A model generated the notes under the pieces. The model did no database searches, had not been told where the DNA came from, and saw only the letters and a program-made list of their open reading frames with translations. Shown one piece after another: positions 31,049 to 36,599 of a stretch of DNA of 36,599 nucleotides (its first letter is position 1; each line of letters opens with the position of its first letter). The translations under genes and the position numbers were made by a program. The stretch lies in assembly GCA_034002905.1 (NCBI GenBank), contig JAVEZQ010000015.1:1-36599 (forward strand), in the 5' to 3' direction. The DNA comes from UBA8914 sp034002905 (GTDB taxonomy: Bacteria > Pseudomonadota > Alphaproteobacteria > UBA9219).

Positions 31049-31060
31049 GGCTGCTGTCCT

Positions 31061-32503
31061 CTATCTGTCATCATAAGGGTCATAATCTTGCTGCTTTCCT
31101 GCGTTTTGCATAGAAATGCTCGACAACAGGTTATCACCATCCTGAACATTTTGGAATGGTTTTATTGTCAGCGGCACAACATCGAAGGCATTGGCGATAA
31201 AAAGCGAGTCGGCCTTGTCGGGGGAACGCTTAATGATTTCTTTAACGTCATCCTTTTTGTTGGCTTCCATCTTGCCTTGGTCATTGAGCCGCACCTTGTG
31301 CGCGGAAAGTTCTTCAAACAGGTCTGCATCGTTTGGGATTTTCATTCCCGCGTCCAGCCGCTTCTTTGTCCGGTAAATCATTTCCGTTTTTTTGTTTGCA
31401 TATTGTGGCTGCGATGCCTTACCGCCAAAGTCAACCCCATAGACGTTGTGGAAGCCGCGGCGTTGCATCTGTTCCACCACGGAAAAGCCATATCCGTTGT
31501 CAACAATGGCTGCGTCTGCCTGCCATTGAATCATGGTTGATGCAAGAACGTCACATATTTCTGGCGTGGTTAGGCCTTTGAACGATTGCTGCGGCCACAC
31601 CATAAGCCCCTGCATCTTTGTCATGCAGGTCTTGTCTTTGCCAGGCCCCGCAACGTCAAGGCCAATGATGCGGGCTGCACCTTCAAGGTCTGAAAGTTTA
31701 AGCTGTCTTTGCACAGATTTGTTGAGGTCGGCAATTTTGAACAGGACATCATCGCTGGATGCTTGGAAGTCGCAAAGCATTTCTTGGGCAAACATTGATT
31801 CTGTCATGTCTTCTTCCAATGCTTTTATTTCCTCCGGCGGCAGCCAAGGCAGCTTTGTTTGGTTGCTGCTGAACAAAAGTGATTTCCAAAGCGGGTTTGT
31901 TGAGCCGCGCTGATAGAATTTATATAATTCATTCATACCCTTTGGCGTGCCGATTAGCAATGCCCATCCGCGCCGGTCGGCAAGGGCGGGTCGGATAATA
32001 GCGTTCCACACTTCGCCTTTCATGTCGGCAATCTCGTCAATGACAACACCGTTGAAGAACAAGCCACGGATTGCATCGGCATTGTCCGCACCGAAAAGCT
32101 GGATGCGTGCGCCATTTGGTAGCTGCACCCATAGTTCGCTTTCGTTTTTCTGCACGCCTACGGCCTTCCAGTCGCGCCCGAATGTGTCGTTGATGTATCG
32201 TTTAAGCTTTCGCCATGCAATCTGCTTGGCCTGCTTCAAGTATGGGGCAATATAGCCATACATGGCATCAGGTTCTTGCGTGGCGATGGCATCGGATATA
32301 AGGCAGGCAACGGCGCATTCAGTCTTCCCAAAGCGGCGGTGCGCTACGGCTGTCACAAAGCGATATTCGGACAGCGCGGAATGCACAAGAAGCTGATACT
32401 TGTGCGGCTTGTAAGGAAAATCATAGGTCTTCGGAGTCAATAACGTCTGGCTGGTTGGCCTGATTATCGCGCCATTGCTGACCTGGTAAGGGGAAATTAA
32501 CAT
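31061..32503 (-). CDS. terminase large subunit
   Basis: A 480-residue product with both domains. ATPase: Walker A AHRRFGKT (54-61), Walker B VVIDE (153-157), coupling motif LLIGTPKG (182-189). Nuclease: Asp283 in IIGLDVAG, Asp335 in AAIVDNGYG and Asp432 in PDKADSLFIA. It packages DNA and cuts it at the start and end of packaging. The first 27 codons overlap the small subunit gene (82 bases), so a later non-ATG start is possible. No cos or direct terminal repeat could be identified, so headful packaging is a possibility. Confidence 0.95.
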   Translation of the reverse strand: MLISPYQVSNGAIIRPTSQTLLTPKTYDFPYKPHKYQLLVHSALSEYRFVTAVAHRRFGKTECAVACLISDAIATQEPDAMYGYIAPYLKQAKQIAWRKLKRYINDTFGRDWKAVGVQKNESELWVQLPNGARIQLFGADNADAIRGLFFNGVVIDEIADMKGEVWNAIIRPALADRRGWALLIGTPKGMNELYKFYQRGSTNPLWKSLLFSSNQTKLPWLPPEEIKALEEDMTESMFAQEMLCDFQASSDDVLFKIADLNKSVQRQLKLSDLEGAARIIGLDVAGPGKDKTCMTKMQGLMVWPQQSFKGLTTPEICDVLASTMIQWQADAAIVDNGYGFSVVEQMQRRGFHNVYGVDFGGKASQPQYANKKTEMIYRTKKRLDAGMKIPNDADLFEELSAHKVRLNDQGKMEANKKDDVKEIIKRSPDKADSLFIANAFDVVPLTIKPFQNVQDGDNLLSSISMQNAGKQQDYDPYDDR

Positions 32504-33020
32504 TTACCTGAATCGCCATTGGTTGTTTCTGTAAGTCTTCGCCTTTATAAAGCTGATGCAATTTCAATAATTTTTCAACAGCTTCCATCTTATCATGGGC
32601 TTTGACTTTATAGGTGCGGATTCTGTCACCGTCTTTTGAAACACCAATTCCAAATTCTATTTGAAGCAAGCGGCGATTTTCTGGTGTGATGGTGGTAAGG
32701 TCAAGGACTGGCTGGCCTTCGCTGTCAACCTCCATAAATTCTGCGGGGTCAAGGAAGGCAATTCGCTCAAGTTCTTCAATCAGGCGTTCGGCTTGGACAT
32801 TGGCTTTCTGTATTTTTTCAGCCGCCATTTTCTGCAATAGCTTTCGGACGGCGGGCTTTTGAAGCCAACGCCATCCGTTCTTTGCTGCCGTTTCTTTTTT
32901 TCCTTTGGGGCTTACAGAGAGCCACGCCTTGCCTGCGTCAAAGTGCGTTAGATAATCAAGGCAAAACAGTTCGTCTTTTTTGTTGGCTGTTCCATCATGT
33001 GATTTGGTCAGTGAAGTCAT
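32421..33020 (-). CDS. terminase small subunit
   Basis: A 199-residue product from ATG 33020 (GGTGGGGA upstream). The N-terminal part with DELFCLDYLTHFDAGKAWLS and WRWLQKPAVRKLLQKMAAEK is the helix-turn-helix terminase small subunit pattern (terminase_2-like). ELERIAFLDPAEFMEVDSEG and KLLKLHQLYKGEDL follow the usual C-terminal regions. It recognises the packaging site. It overlaps both the upstream small gene (26 bases) and the large subunit. Confidence 0.85.
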   Translation of the reverse strand: MTSLTKSHDGTANKKDELFCLDYLTHFDAGKAWLSVSPKGKKETAAKNGWRWLQKPAVRKLLQKMAAEKIQKANVQAERLIEELERIAFLDPAEFMEVDSEGQPVLDLTTITPENRRLLQIEFGIGVSKDGDRIRTYKVKAHDKMEAVEKLLKLHQLYKGEDLQKQPMAIQVNVNFPLPGQQWRDNQANQPDVIDSEDL

Positions 33021-33174
33021 CTGCATTCCCCACCGCATCTTTGATGTCGCGTGCCTTCTGCCGTGCTGCTTTTGGGTCTGTGCCAAGCGGAATTTCGCCA
33101 AGCTTTACGTTGTTCTTGAAGATGCTCAAGAAGATTTCCCCTGTGATTTTTGTGTGCAAAACAATCTTTGACAT
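32995..33174 (-). CDS. hypothetical small protein
   Basis: A 59-residue product, MSKIVLHTKITGEIFLSIFK, with a C-terminal part DPKAARQKARDIKDAVGNAD. The ATG overlaps the stop of the GapR-like gene (TGATG), implying coupling. Predicted beta strands then helix; no family recognised. Its end overlaps the small terminase start. Confidence 0.55.
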   Translation of the reverse strand: MSKIVLHTKITGEIFLSIFKNNVKLGEIPLGTDPKAARQKARDIKDAVGNADDFTDQIT

Positions 33175-33434
33175 CAATCAATCCCCACGGCTGCCTTATA
33201 AAGTTCAAGCAATTCTTCCTGCTCGCGGCGTTTTTCTGTGTCTATCTGGCGAAGCTTGATAAGCGCGCGCATGGTTTTTGTATCAAATCCAGCCGCTTTT
33301 GCTTCTGCATAGATGTCGCGTATATCCTCGCCAATGCCTGTTTTTTCTTCGGTCAGGCGCTCGATTCGGTCAAGGTATGATTTCAGGCGTTCGCCCGATA
33401 CACCGCCAACATTGCTTGTTTGTTCTTCGCTCAT
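33174..33434 (-). CDS. GapR-like DNA-binding protein (DUF2312)
   Basis: An 86-residue product. RLKSYLDRIERLTEEKTGIG, EDIRDIYAEAKAAGFDTKTM and RALIKLRQIDTEKRREQEEL match DUF2312 across its full length. The founding member, Caulobacter GapR, clamps overtwisted DNA ahead of polymerases and is characteristic of Alphaproteobacteria. A phage copy may bind phage DNA during replication or packaging, or displace host GapR. Begins two bases after the gp49-like gene. It is the best clue to host group. Confidence 0.9.
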   Translation of the reverse strand: MSEEQTSNVGGVSGERLKSYLDRIERLTEEKTGIGEDIRDIYAEAKAAGFDTKTMRALIKLRQIDTEKRREQEELLELYKAAVGID

Positions 33435-33436
33435 GG

Positions 33437-33736
33437 TTATGCTGCCAGCTTCTCGCGTAACAGGTAGCCTTCATATGCCCATGCCTGACGCATAACATCT
33501 TCAAGGGCAAATTTCTGGCCAAGTTCCGCGTTGAAATTTTCGGGGTCTGCCGGTGCTGATTTTCCGATAAGGACAAAGCCGTTCTTCATTTTCACAATGG
33601 CGATTGTCATTGTCGGGTTAAGCGCAGGCGAATGATATTCAACTTCTGCGATTTTGTCCTTGATGGATTCAAGGGTAACGCGGTTTTCAGTTTTTTGAAC
33701 CGCTGCTGCTTCTTTGTCTGACTGCTCGATGCTCAT
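33437..33736 (-). CDS. N4 gp49 / Sf6 gene 66 family protein
   Basis: A 99-residue product. ALNPTMTIAIVKMKNGFVLI, GKSAPADPENFNAELGQKFA and EDVMRQAWAYEGYLLREKLA match the N4 gp49/Sf6 gene 66 family. Function is unknown; the family occurs in early regions of many phages. First protein-coding gene after the promoter at 33858-33887, and 28 bases downstream of the tRNA-like element. A GGAAGAAAG ribosome site precedes the ATG. Confidence 0.85.
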   Translation of the reverse strand: MSIEQSDKEAAAVQKTENRVTLESIKDKIAEVEYHSPALNPTMTIAIVKMKNGFVLIGKSAPADPENFNAELGQKFALEDVMRQAWAYEGYLLREKLAA

Positions 33737-33764
33737 GGTTGCTTTCTTCCGTTCGGCGTGTGGT

Positions 33765-33840
33765 TGGTTGCGGCGGTGGGTAACGCTCCCACAAAGTCCA
33801 TCTTATGAGGATGGCAAGCTACTTTTGCTTCCCTGCCGCG
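33765..33840 (-). tRNA. degenerate tRNA-like element, anticodon CAU, initiator-like acceptor
   Basis: 76 bases that fit standard tRNA numbering. Anticodon arm CCATC/GATGG with loop CTCATAA puts CAT exactly at 34-36. A 5-base variable loop follows, then T-stem GTGGG/CCCAC with a 7-base loop, then acceptor strand CGCCGCA, discriminator A and encoded CCA. The 5' acceptor CGCGGCA pairs at 2-6, with C1 opposite A72 as in initiator tRNA. Abnormal points: A7 against C66, a D-stem shifted one base (AAGC/GCTT), no GG in a short D-loop, T-loop AGCGTTA lacking TTC, and no GGG/CCC in the anticodon stem. It begins about 12 bases after the predicted start site. A real but decayed tRNA, or a mimic. Confidence 0.55.
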
Positions 33841-33857
33841 TCAGTATTCATCATGTA

Positions 33858-33887
33858 AACCGTATTGCTTTACGCATCAAAAGTCAA
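33858..33887 (-). promoter_or_regulatory. minus-strand promoter with operator, head of tRNA-like/terminase transcript
   Basis: On the minus strand TTGACT (33887-33882), 17 bases, TACGGT (33864-33859). The inverted repeat at 33858-33877 (AACCGTAT, centre, TTACGCAT) matches the perfect operator at 13 of 16 arm bases. Same geometry as 714-743 and 7040-7069. It would drive the tRNA-like element, gp49-like and GapR-like genes, and perhaps the terminase and structural genes beyond, as no terminator is seen before 7071-7097. Confidence 0.6.
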
Positions 33888-33901
33888 CATCCTTTGGTGT
33901 T

Positions 33902-34366
33902 TCAAGCGTCCATAAGTTCGCGGTAATTAAAACCACCACCTGATAAGCATTGCTCAATGGTCACATGGTCTTCTGAAAAACCATATGTCCTGTCATCAAA
34001 TACAAGAACAGTTCTGGGGATTGTGACCTGGCATCTTACGAATGATGCCCCTTTTTCTGTAAGCTTCCAAAGCCCGCTTGTCTTTTTTCGCTCGTCCGTC
34101 ACTTCTGCTTCGGCGATAAGCCCCCAATACTTTGCCTTTGAAAAGTCGCCAATGCTTGTTTCGCCCTTATCAACAAGCCGTGACGTGTGGACATATTCAG
34201 ATTCACCGCCAATATGGTAAAGCTGTATCAGCTTTTTTGCTGCTGTATGGTGAAGGCTGCGCCGGTACATTTGCGCGTGCCTTCCGCAGCATGGGCAGTC
34301 TGTTTTCTCGCCCTGTTTAAGCCTGTTTATGAAGTCAATTCGTTCCAAATTTATAAGCCCCGCCAC
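33902..34366 (-). CDS. hypothetical protein with zinc-ribbon and winged-helix-like parts
   Basis: A 154-residue product if GTG 34366 is used; AGGAG lies 8 bases upstream, which favours it over the TTG at 34384. CPCCGRHAQMYRRSLHHTAA suggests a Cys/His metal site near the N-terminus. KLIQLYHI, DFSKAKYWGLIAEAE and GLWKLTEKGASFV resemble a winged helix. Proteins of this design are seen in many phages, function unknown; DNA binding is plausible. It overlaps the HicA-like gene end by 32 bases. Confidence 0.6.
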   Translation of the reverse strand: MAGLINLERIDFINRLKQGEKTDCPCCGRHAQMYRRSLHHTAAKKLIQLYHIGGESEYVHTSRLVDKGETSIGDFSKAKYWGLIAEAEVTDERKKTSGLWKLTEKGASFVRCQVTIPRTVLVFDDRTYGFSEDHVTIEQCLSGGGFNYRELMDA

Positions 34367-34556
34367 TTTCAATGCTCCTTTCAATTCGCTTTATGTCGGC
34401 CATGATGTGCTTGACGGCAAACCGGCATGAGGGGGAAACAGAAAAGCTTACATACTTCCCGCTTGGGTGCGTTGCCCTGTAATGTTTCCTTCCCTGCTTC
34501 ACCGTCAAGCCCTTTCGTTTTAGTTCCCTGATAAGTGTCCTTATCTCGGATGCCAT
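34335..34556 (-). CDS. HicA-like small RNA-binding protein
   Basis: A 73-residue basic product. The ATG at 34556 overlaps the preceding stop (TAATG), favouring it over 34586. ASEIRTLIRELKRKGLTVKQ, GRKHYRATHPSGKYVSFSVS and AVKHIMADIKRIER follow the HicA/dsRBD-like pattern: helix, GxxH strand, beta hairpin, helix. HicA toxins cleave mRNA and pair with HicB; no HicB gene is adjacent, so a non-toxin RNA-binding role is as likely. Confidence 0.6.
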   Translation of the reverse strand: MASEIRTLIRELKRKGLTVKQGRKHYRATHPSGKYVSFSVSPSCRFAVKHIMADIKRIERSIESGGAYKFGTN

Positions 34557-34762
34557 TAGATTAGGCCTTTGTCCTTGGCCAACCACTCTGGCATGGTGAA
34601 CGTGCCATCGCCGTTGTCTTCAACCTGCGATTTCGGAACCCATATCCATTCTTCACGGCCTGTTTCCTCGTTCATGTCGCCTTGAAAAAGAGCGATGCCG
34701 CCGCCCTTTTCCATGCGTTTTTCTGCTGATATATCCACAAGGTTTGATTTTCCGCTGGTCAT
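34556..34762 (-). CDS. hypothetical small acidic protein
   Basis: A 68-residue product, with ATG overlapping the MazG-like stop (ATGA). It has KGGGIALFQGDMNEETGREE and WIWVPKSQVEDNGDGTFTMP, then WLAKDKGL. The WVPKSQVE...TMPEWLA pattern recurs in small phage proteins of unknown function. Coupled on both sides, so expression is likely. Confidence 0.6.
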   Translation of the reverse strand: MTSGKSNLVDISAEKRMEKGGGIALFQGDMNEETGREEWIWVPKSQVEDNGDGTFTMPEWLAKDKGLI

Positions 34763-35175
34763 ATCTTTTTGCCCCCTTCTGCTTTGCGGTTTTCAATTTT
34801 ATGGTCTTCGCGCTGGGTGTTGTATTGCAGCTTTTCCTGAATAGCCCCGCCAAGGTCAAGGCCATATCCGCCAGCCATATCAAAGATGCGAATGACAGCA
34901 TCAGCCAATTCCACTTCAAGCATTTTTCGGTGTGGCAGCTTGTCGTCCATCAGGTCTTTTCTGAACCCTTCCAATGCTTCGCTGATTTCAGAATGCACAA
35001 GGCATAGTAATTCAGGCACAGGGCGGCGGAACACTTCGCCAGTTTGAAGGTTTGTCCACCATCCTGCATTAAGGGCAAGCCCATGACAAACGGCCTGCAA
35101 GTGCGTTGCTGCTGCGCCCACGCTATCAAGGCTTGATAGGTTTGCGGCATCAGCATAATTGATTTTATCCTTCAT
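34759..35175 (-). CDS. MazG-like NTP pyrophosphohydrolase
   Basis: A 138-residue product. LCLVHSEISEALEGFRKDLM (57-76, Glu63, Glu66 and Glu69) and EVELADAVIRIFDMAGGYGL (87-106, Glu89 and Asp92) form the ExxE and ExxD metal-binding motifs of the all-alpha NTP pyrophosphatase family. Phage MazG-like enzymes hydrolyse (d)NTPs or lower host (p)ppGpp; here the substrate is not known. An unusual feature is the inserted GWWTNLQTGEVFRRPVPE between the first helix and ExxE. Ribosome site AGGAAA. Confidence 0.8.
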   Translation of the reverse strand: MKDKINYADAANLSSLDSVGAAATHLQAVCHGLALNAGWWTNLQTGEVFRRPVPELLCLVHSEISEALEGFRKDLMDDKLPHRKMLEVELADAVIRIFDMAGGYGLDLGGAIQEKLQYNTQREDHKIENRKAEGGKKI

Positions 35176-35207
35176 GATGATTTTTCCTTTCTGATTCCAT
35201 CGTTGAA

Positions 35208-35546
35208 TTACTTTTTGCGCCAGTAAATTCGGCCAAAGATTTTCTTGAATTTTGACAGGTCTGCTTCTGCGTTTCCGCGCATGGTCTTTTCTGTCTGGTG
35301 GTAGGCCGAATATCGGGCGCGGTCTTCCTTCAAGAAGTTGATGTCAACCAACGCTTGTTCAAGGCTTGTTGGCATTTCCTGTTTTTGTTGTGACATTTTT
35401 CTTTTCTTTCTGCGCTTTCTTTTGCGCTGCTTGGGTTTTGGATGGCAATCACTGCATGAGCGCGGGAAGCCGTCACCGTCACCGATGTATTGGCCACATT
35501 CTTGGCAGTCATCGCCGTTTAGTATGTATTCTGCAAGTTCGCCCAT
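35208..35546 (-). CDS. hypothetical protein with CxxC-type zinc ribbon and basic linker
   Basis: A 112-residue product; ATG overlaps the upstream stop (TAATG). Residues 14-39 contain CQECGQYIGDG and CSDCHP, a four-Cys zinc ribbon of the DksA/TraR-like or small phage type. A run of Lys and Arg (KPKQRKRKRRKKRK) follows, then SLEQALVDINFLKEDRARYS and a helix. An internal ATG (MSQQKQEMP) could give a second, ribbon-free product. Nucleic-acid binding is plausible. Confidence 0.6.
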   Translation of the reverse strand: MGELAEYILNGDDCQECGQYIGDGDGFPRSCSDCHPKPKQRKRKRRKKRKMSQQKQEMPTSLEQALVDINFLKEDRARYSAYHQTEKTMRGNAEADLSKFKKIFGRIYWRKK

Positions 35547-36310
35547 TATCGCACCACGCTTTCTGTGTGTTCCCAGATACGCGCGCCGCGCAATGGCTGG
35601 CCTTCAACCGGCTTTGCCAAGGTGCGGACATAGCTGTTGATTGCCTGCTGGATTGCATCTTCGGAAAGGTGTTGGCGCAGGGCTTCAAGGTCAATCGCGT
35701 TGCGGTCAACCATTTCACCTTTCCACACGCTGCGAAGTGATGCGCTTGCGCCTTCCGACCCGCGCGATGTGATGCCGATTTTTCCAGCGGCTTTTTGTTC
35801 AAGGCGATTCGCTTGTGCTTCGGTTTGCACGGCCTTGTCCAATTGCTCTTGCGCGGTGACGTTCATCTTTGCCGCTTCGGCTGCCGCTGCTGCTGCGGCC
35901 TGTTCATCTGCCAGGCGTTTGCGTTCGGCTGCTTCTGCTTCCAGCCGCTTGCGCTCCTGTTCACGTTCCCAAAGCAGGCGGGCATCAAGGGCAGGTTTTA
36001 CCTTCTTGCGTGCTGCGTTCAGGGCTTCAACCTTTGTTTTGAAGAATCCATCAACCACACGGCCAAGGGTAAGGTAAGGCTCTTTTTCAGAAACGCGCCG
36101 CCCTTCAAAAGCCTTCTCGCATTTTGCGATGCTGCCCAGAAAGTCAGTGATTTTTGCTTTTGTTTCGTCATCTTCGATGCTTTCCGGCGCACGGTCGGCG
36201 GCGGCAATCAGGTCTTCGGCGCGCTTGATTAAATCGCTGTTGTTGGCTTCAAGCGTTTCCCGCAGAATTTCTGCATCATTCGGTGGATTGTTGTGACCTA
36301 TCATTTCCAT
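35546..36310 (-). CDS. coiled-coil phage protein (IGHNNPP type)
   Basis: A 254-residue product starting MEMIGHNNPPNDAEILRETL, a start typical of a phage family in Alphaproteobacteria. Residues about 100-185 are a long Ala/Glu/Arg coiled coil (KRLEAEAAERKRLADEQAAA). The C-terminal part has SASLRSVWKGEMVDRNAIDL and LRQHLSEDAIQQAINSYVRT, GAR-I-WE at the end. The family is often coded near recombination genes and is of unknown function. Ribosome site AAAAGGA. Confidence 0.65.
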   Translation of the reverse strand: MEMIGHNNPPNDAEILRETLEANNSDLIKRAEDLIAAADRAPESIEDDETKAKITDFLGSIAKCEKAFEGRRVSEKEPYLTLGRVVDGFFKTKVEALNAARKKVKPALDARLLWEREQERKRLEAEAAERKRLADEQAAAAAAAEAAKMNVTAQEQLDKAVQTEAQANRLEQKAAGKIGITSRGSEGASASLRSVWKGEMVDRNAIDLEALRQHLSEDAIQQAINSYVRTLAKPVEGQPLRGARIWEHTESVVR

Positions 36311-36350
36311 TTTGTTCAGTCCTTTTCTGTTTTGGGTTTGTGTTATGGCT

Positions 36351-36373
36351 GGGGCGGTTGTTCAGGCCGCCCC
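36351..36373 (-). other. intergenic GGGGCGG hairpin
   Basis: GGGGCGG (36351-36357) pairs with CCGCCCC (36367-36373), 9-base loop. It lies between the DUF7666-type stop and the coiled-coil gene start. It is the third copy of the stem at 25762-25786 and 26242-26261. On the minus strand it is followed by AGCCATAAC, not a T run. Confidence 0.55.
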
Positions 36374-36383
36374 GCGCCGGTGG

Positions 36384-36599
36384 TTATTTTACCTCTACGA
36401 ATTTTTTATTTTTCACTGTGTACCATGTGTCTGCTTTCACACCTTTTGTCACACCAGCGCAGGCGGTCATCACTGTGATGATTTCTCCGTTGTCGTTTCG
36501 TTCAGCAATAACAATCCAAGAGCCTTTGCAAGCCTTGGCCTTGCTTTCATAACCCGTGACGATTGCCACAGATTCTTTTCCTTCAACGCTGGCTGCCGA
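36384..36599 (-). CDS. DUF7666-type protein, C-terminal part (continued from left end)
   Basis: The frame enters the window at 36599 as SAASVEGKESVAIVTGYESK and ends at 36384 after KADTWYTVKNKKFVEVK; 71 residues plus stop. SVEGKxSVAIVTGYxxKAKG and KADTWYTxKxGKFVE are the usual closing blocks of DUF7666-type repeat proteins. It joins 441-1 in phase. A GTG at 36569 with a ribosome-like GAAGGAAAAG could start a separate 61-residue product, but the conserved block upstream of it argues for one protein. Confidence 0.8.
   Translation of the reverse strand, partial: SAASVEGKESVAIVTGYESKAKACKGSWIVIAERNDNGEIITVMTACAGVTKGVKADTWYTVKNKKFVEVK

Noticed and set aside
1..36599. Integrase, attachment site or lysogeny module
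   Set aside because: No recombinase of tyrosine or serine type was seen on either strand. One small HTH regulator is not enough to infer lysogeny.

Overview
The window reads as one essentially complete tailed-phage genome of about 36.6 kb, linearised inside a gene. The minus-strand frame that leaves the left end (bases 441 to 1) resumes in phase at the right end (36599 to 36384), and the joined product is a recognisable family, so the molecule is circular or circularly permuted. The particle should be a podovirus. The head module resembles Bordetella phage BPP-1 (Bbp17-type major capsid protein, Bbp16-type cement, Bbp19-like protein, capsid-staple-like protein). The portal, tail tube proteins and ejection proteins follow the T7 gp8/gp11/gp12/gp13-16 plan. 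A GapR/DUF2312 protein suggests an alphaproteobacterial host; this is inference. I see no integrase, DNA polymerase, primase or RNA polymerase gene, so replication and transcription probably rely on the host.

Layout. Bases 1-2950, minus: DUF7666-type protein, small membrane protein, a methyltransferase-like gene broken at a G10 tract, two replication-type genes and a small HTH regulator. Bases 2979-3028: a nearly symmetric divergent promoter with an operator. Bases 3080-5809, plus: YqaJ-type exonuclease, a putative annealing protein, a candidate small RNA and two small proteins. Bases 5785-7011, minus: VRR-NUC nuclease and a DNA methyltransferase with its own promoter and terminator. Bases 7071-8475, minus: lysis genes (spanins, endolysin, holin-like protein). 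Bases 8489-12553: a complete diversity-generating retroelement (DGR) with reverse transcriptase, template repeat, variable repeat in the tail fibre tip, and two downstream companion genes. Bases 12595-33020: ejection, tail, head and terminase genes. Bases 32995-36599: small early-type genes, including a tRNA-like element in a leader, GapR-like, gp49-like, HicA-like and MazG-like proteins.

The strongest result is the DGR. Over 114 bp the template and variable repeats differ at 21 positions, and every one is an adenine of the template in the coding sense; the 83 non-adenine positions are identical. The fibre has a T7-like N-terminal anchor, an Ala/Ser-rich helical shaft and a C-type-lectin-like tip, so the phage appears to rewrite its own receptor-binding tip. 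No avd gene lies in the cassette.

Regulation looks coordinated. Three minus-strand promoters (near 715-743, 7041-7069 and 33859-33887) share a TTGNCT/TTGCTC-type -35, a 17-base spacer and a TACGG(T/A) -10, with an AACCGTAA/TTACGGTT inverted repeat lying over the -10 and spacer. A fourth perfect copy abuts the divergent promoter beside the HTH regulator gene. These four sites probably form one regulon.
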